This document shows positions 61,425-64,000 of a stretch of 64,000 nucleotides of DNA, in pieces. The stretch covers positions 434,001 through 498,000 of the forward strand of contig NZ_CP093299.1 in NCBI RefSeq assembly GCF_024362805.1. The letters run 5' to 3'. Numbering within the stretch: position 1 is the stretch's first letter; each line of letters starts with the position of its first letter. The stretch comes from Salipaludibacillus sp. LMS25 (GTDB lineage Bacteria; Bacillota; Bacilli; Bacillales; Salisediminibacteriaceae). The position numbers and the translations under genes are program-made. The notes under the pieces were generated by a model that saw only the letters and a program-made list of their open reading frames with translations, made no database searches and was not told the origin of the DNA.

Positions 61425-61430
61425 AGTAAT

Positions 61431-62120
61431 TTAACTTAGTTCTGTTGCAAGCAGTGGTCTCAGTCTTGACAATTTATGCAGTTTTTCAAGGATCATTTCT
61501 TCATTGTCATTGAGGTAGGCACATTCCATCATTTGCTCGATTAACTGCTCTGGTTCCTCAGGTGAACGCCTAACAACAGAAGCTATTCGAAGCTGGGAAG
61601 GTGTCATTTCTGCTGCGCATATAACCGCGTCTTTGTTGCCGTTACTGCCAGCATGAGCAATTCCTTTTAACTTACCCAATATGTAAATGTTTCCAGTTGC
61701 TTTAACTGTTCCTCCTGGGTTCACATCACCTATAATGAGAAGATCACCTTGCAAATCAATAACTTGTCCAGAACGGATGATTCTAGCTATTTTAGTCATT
61801 TGTTTTTCTTTTATGAGATGCTCAGCTTCTGCTCTGGAAATCACATCTGATTCGATATCTTCTACCTTGATATTCATTTCTTTAGAGAATAGAGCCTCCA
61901 ACTCTTGAAGCTCGACTTCATCCAAATAACGCTTACCCATAACAAGCTTCGCTTTTACAGTCCCTTGTAATTCTTTAGAAGGTTCTGGACGGTCAGATAG
62001 CGTTTCTTTCAATGCGTTCTTTAACGTGTCCATCGAGCATTGGTCATCCAGAATAAATGTCAGGCCATCTTTAGTTCCCTTTATAATGACATATTGGTTT
62101 TTTTTTTGATTTGTTTTCAT
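61431..62120 (-). CDS. minC: Septum site-determining inhibitor MinC
   Basis: 229 residues: N-terminal FtsZ-inhibiting domain about 1-105 and C-terminal beta-helix domain about 115-215 (RSGQVIDLQGDLLIIGDVNPGGTVKATGNIYILGKLKG is the MinD-binding hallmark in two segments). Immediately before the family-B element separating it from minD. Confidence 0.96.
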   Translation of the reverse strand: MKTNQKKNQYVIIKGTKDGLTFILDDQCSMDTLKNALKETLSDRPEPSKELQGTVKAKLVMGKRYLDEVELQELEALFSKEMNIKVEDIESDVISRAEAEHLIKEKQMTKIARIIRSGQVIDLQGDLLIIGDVNPGGTVKATGNIYILGKLKGIAHAGSNGNKDAVICAAEMTPSQLRIASVVRRSPEEPEQLIEQMMECAYLNDNEEMILEKLHKLSRLRPLLATELS

Positions 62121-62306
62121 GACTTAAATTCTCACCTCGCATAGGCGATTATAACAAAAGAAAAGCCTATCATTTTGTTAGAAGAGATTATACGGACTGG
62201 CTATATAGAAATTCTCTTCACTGGATACCAAAGTAACATTATTCTATAGAATATTTTGTTTACCAAAAAACGTTATCCATGCAAAAGACTATGGTTCAGG
62301 TATCGC

Positions 62307-62822
62307 CTATTGAATTTCCGAATCAACCTTCTGACACCATAGCTTAACTGGATAAGCTATGAGTGTTAATATGATAAAATTCATGATAAGTGTAGGGATA
62401 AAGCGAACCGTTAGAAAGATATCATTTGACAAGTCCGTAATCCCTAAAAGGATCATCATGCCAAATATATAATATTCCAACAAAGCCACACCTGAAATGA
62501 CCGTTAAAATGGTGAGAGCTAAATTATTCTTAATAAAAGGAAGTGGAATCGATAGAACATACGCAATTAGTCCCATTCCAAATGTATAGACGCCTAAGAC
62601 AGATGAATAAACAATATCATACAAGATGCCGAAGAAAATTCCATATAGTAGCCCATAACCGCGGCCCCGATAGATCCCTGTCAACAAAATAAGCATAAAC
62701 ATCCCACGGGGGATTAACTCATATGGAAAACCGTAAAAATCTGGAGCGAAGGCTTGATAAAATGTACCTTCGAAAATAAAGAGAACAAACAGTGCTATAA
62801 ATAAAGAATATCTAACGATCAT
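62307..62822 (-). CDS. mreD: Cell shape membrane protein MreD
   Basis: 171 residues, about five membrane segments; FEGTFYQAFAPDFYG, then PRGMFMLILLTGIYRGRGYG and GLLYGIFFGILYDIVYSS are the family features. Overlaps mreC by 4 bases. Confidence 0.94.
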   Translation of the reverse strand: MIVRYSLFIALFVLFIFEGTFYQAFAPDFYGFPYELIPRGMFMLILLTGIYRGRGYGLLYGIFFGILYDIVYSSVLGVYTFGMGLIAYVLSIPLPFIKNNLALTILTVISGVALLEYYIFGMMILLGITDLSNDIFLTVRFIPTLIMNFIILTLIAYPVKLWCQKVDSEIQ

Positions 62823-63718
62823 GAGTCATCGTCCTCTAAATCCGGATTTATCTTTTCTTCCAACGTATCTGCACCACGCTCTACTACCATCACATAATCC
62901 AGACGCGAAAAATTTGCTGAAGGTTCTACATATGCTGTTTGTGTCAAGCCAAATTCATCTGTGTCATATTCTACAATTTTACCGATTTGGAGACCTTGAG
63001 GAAAAACTCCCCCTAATCCAGAAGTAGACACCGTTTGCCCATTCTCCAGTTCGGCTTCCATATCAATTTTTGTAAATCGTAAATACCCAGTTTCCTCGTC
63101 CATACCTTCAATAAACCCAAACACCGTCTCATCGTCTGTATCGACCATGGCAGAAATTCGATTTGTGATATCTTGATCACTTAGCAGACGAATAGTTGAA
63201 GAAAATTGCGACACTCGATCAATTTTACCGATCAAGCCTTCAGACGTAATAACTGCCATGTTCTCCTCAAGGCCATCCTGGGCCCCTTTATTAATTCCAA
63301 CCTGCTCATTCCAACGGTCTGGTGAACGATGAATAACAATTGCTGAGCGGACAGTATAGCTCATTAAGTCAGGATCATCTTGCAAATCCACAGCTGCTTC
63401 TAATTCTTCATTGCGGCGCTGCAACTGATTCAACTCTACTTGCAATGTGGCATATTCATCTAAATGCGATTTTAACAGTTGATTTTCTTCATATAAATTT
63501 CTCATGTCACGTACGTTGTCAAAGAAACCCGCTGCAAAATGAGCGGGTCTAGAAAAAGCAGACTGGAGAGAACCGACTGTATCGGCTACAAACTGCTCTG
63601 GCCATGAAAGACTCCTACGATCACTCATGGAGTAACCGATTAATGCTACTAGTATAATCATGCAAACTAATAATACAATGAGTCGCTTATTTGAAAAAAA
63701 AGAAGACATGGGCGACAC
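62819..63718 (-). CDS. mreC: Cell shape protein MreC
   Basis: 299 residues: short cytoplasmic tail, membrane segment about 13-30, coiled coil about 70-110, then the two-barrel extracytoplasmic domain (about 115-275) with GLIGKIDRVSQFSSTIRLLSD and TSGLGGVFPQGLQIGKI. Part of the elongasome with MreB and MreD. Confidence 0.95.
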   Translation of the reverse strand: MSPMSSFFSNKRLIVLLVCMIILVALIGYSMSDRRSLSWPEQFVADTVGSLQSAFSRPAHFAAGFFDNVRDMRNLYEENQLLKSHLDEYATLQVELNQLQRRNEELEAAVDLQDDPDLMSYTVRSAIVIHRSPDRWNEQVGINKGAQDGLEENMAVITSEGLIGKIDRVSQFSSTIRLLSDQDITNRISAMVDTDDETVFGFIEGMDEETGYLRFTKIDMEAELENGQTVSTSGLGGVFPQGLQIGKIVEYDTDEFGLTQTAYVEPSANFSRLDYVMVVERGADTLEEKINPDLEDDDS

Positions 63719-63721
63719 CTA

Positions 63722-64000
<279 letters not shown>

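Overview
The window is a low-GC chromosome segment from an endospore-forming member of the Bacillaceae. Evidence: spoIVFA/spoIVFB, the Firmicutes rplU-prp-rpmA block with a Prp-cleavable L27 extension, a B. subtilis-type Fnr with C-terminal cysteines, a YrzI-type small protein and strong AAGGAGG ribosome binding sites. Abundant acidic secreted proteins and TRAP transport would fit a saline or alkaline habitat, but that is inference. The left edge cuts a MATE exporter and the right edge cuts mreB.

Layout. 1-8.4 kb: MATE C-terminus, a TAXI-type TRAP transporter (binding lipoprotein plus fused permease), a MurR/RpiR regulator with a glutamate-1-semialdehyde-aminotransferase-like class III enzyme, and a divergent KamA-family radical-SAM aminomutase whose presumed substrate residues are not those of lysine 2,3-aminomutase. 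8.8-18.7 kb: lipoproteins, a His/Met/Gln-rich coat-like protein, flavin reductase, FixH-like/TlpA/CcdA redox genes, pterin dehydratase, arsC, a DUF123 nuclease, pcp, fnr, a TetR regulator and an EAL-domain relic. 18.9-32.3 kb: MarR-RND exporter pair, a TetR-controlled membrane protein/acetyltransferase pair, bdbC-type disulfide genes, a GGDEF-EAL protein, a KTSC protein and alanine dehydrogenase. 32.3-34.3 kb: a HAD hydrolase and a previously easy-to-miss cluster of four very small genes. 34.9-47.2 kb: a Fur-controlled heme island, with two complete heme/siderophore ABC transporters, an ABC ATPase fused in frame to an IsdG-type heme monooxygenase, sortase B, and one single-NEAT and one five-NEAT surface protein. 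48.4-53.9 kb: pstSCAB-phoU with an orphan response regulator and a four-unit Pho box. 54-64 kb: core genes (MBL hydrolase, GNAT, rpmA-prp-rplU, rng, spoIVFB/FA, minD, minC, mreD, mreC, mreB).

The most striking non-genic signal is a set of about twenty dispersed palindromic elements in the intergenic gaps, in two related families (A, about 160 bp; B, about 130-155 bp), with short deletion forms, hybrids and tandem pairs. Both families are bounded by ATAAA. Copies of B supply the C-terminal codons of two unrelated proteins (MATE and GGDEF-EAL), and one copy separates minD from minC. A third family (C, about 150 bp) occurs twice.

How the genes work together. The heme island captures heme at the wall (NEAT proteins anchored by sortase B), imports it by two permease systems and degrades it in the cytoplasm; both outer promoters share an 18-nt block containing a Fur site within the -35/-10 spacer. 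The pst cluster is a phosphate-starvation module. The TRAP/RpiR/aminotransferase/KamA-like neighbourhood is a candidate, unproven pathway for an amino acid carrying a carboxylate side chain.
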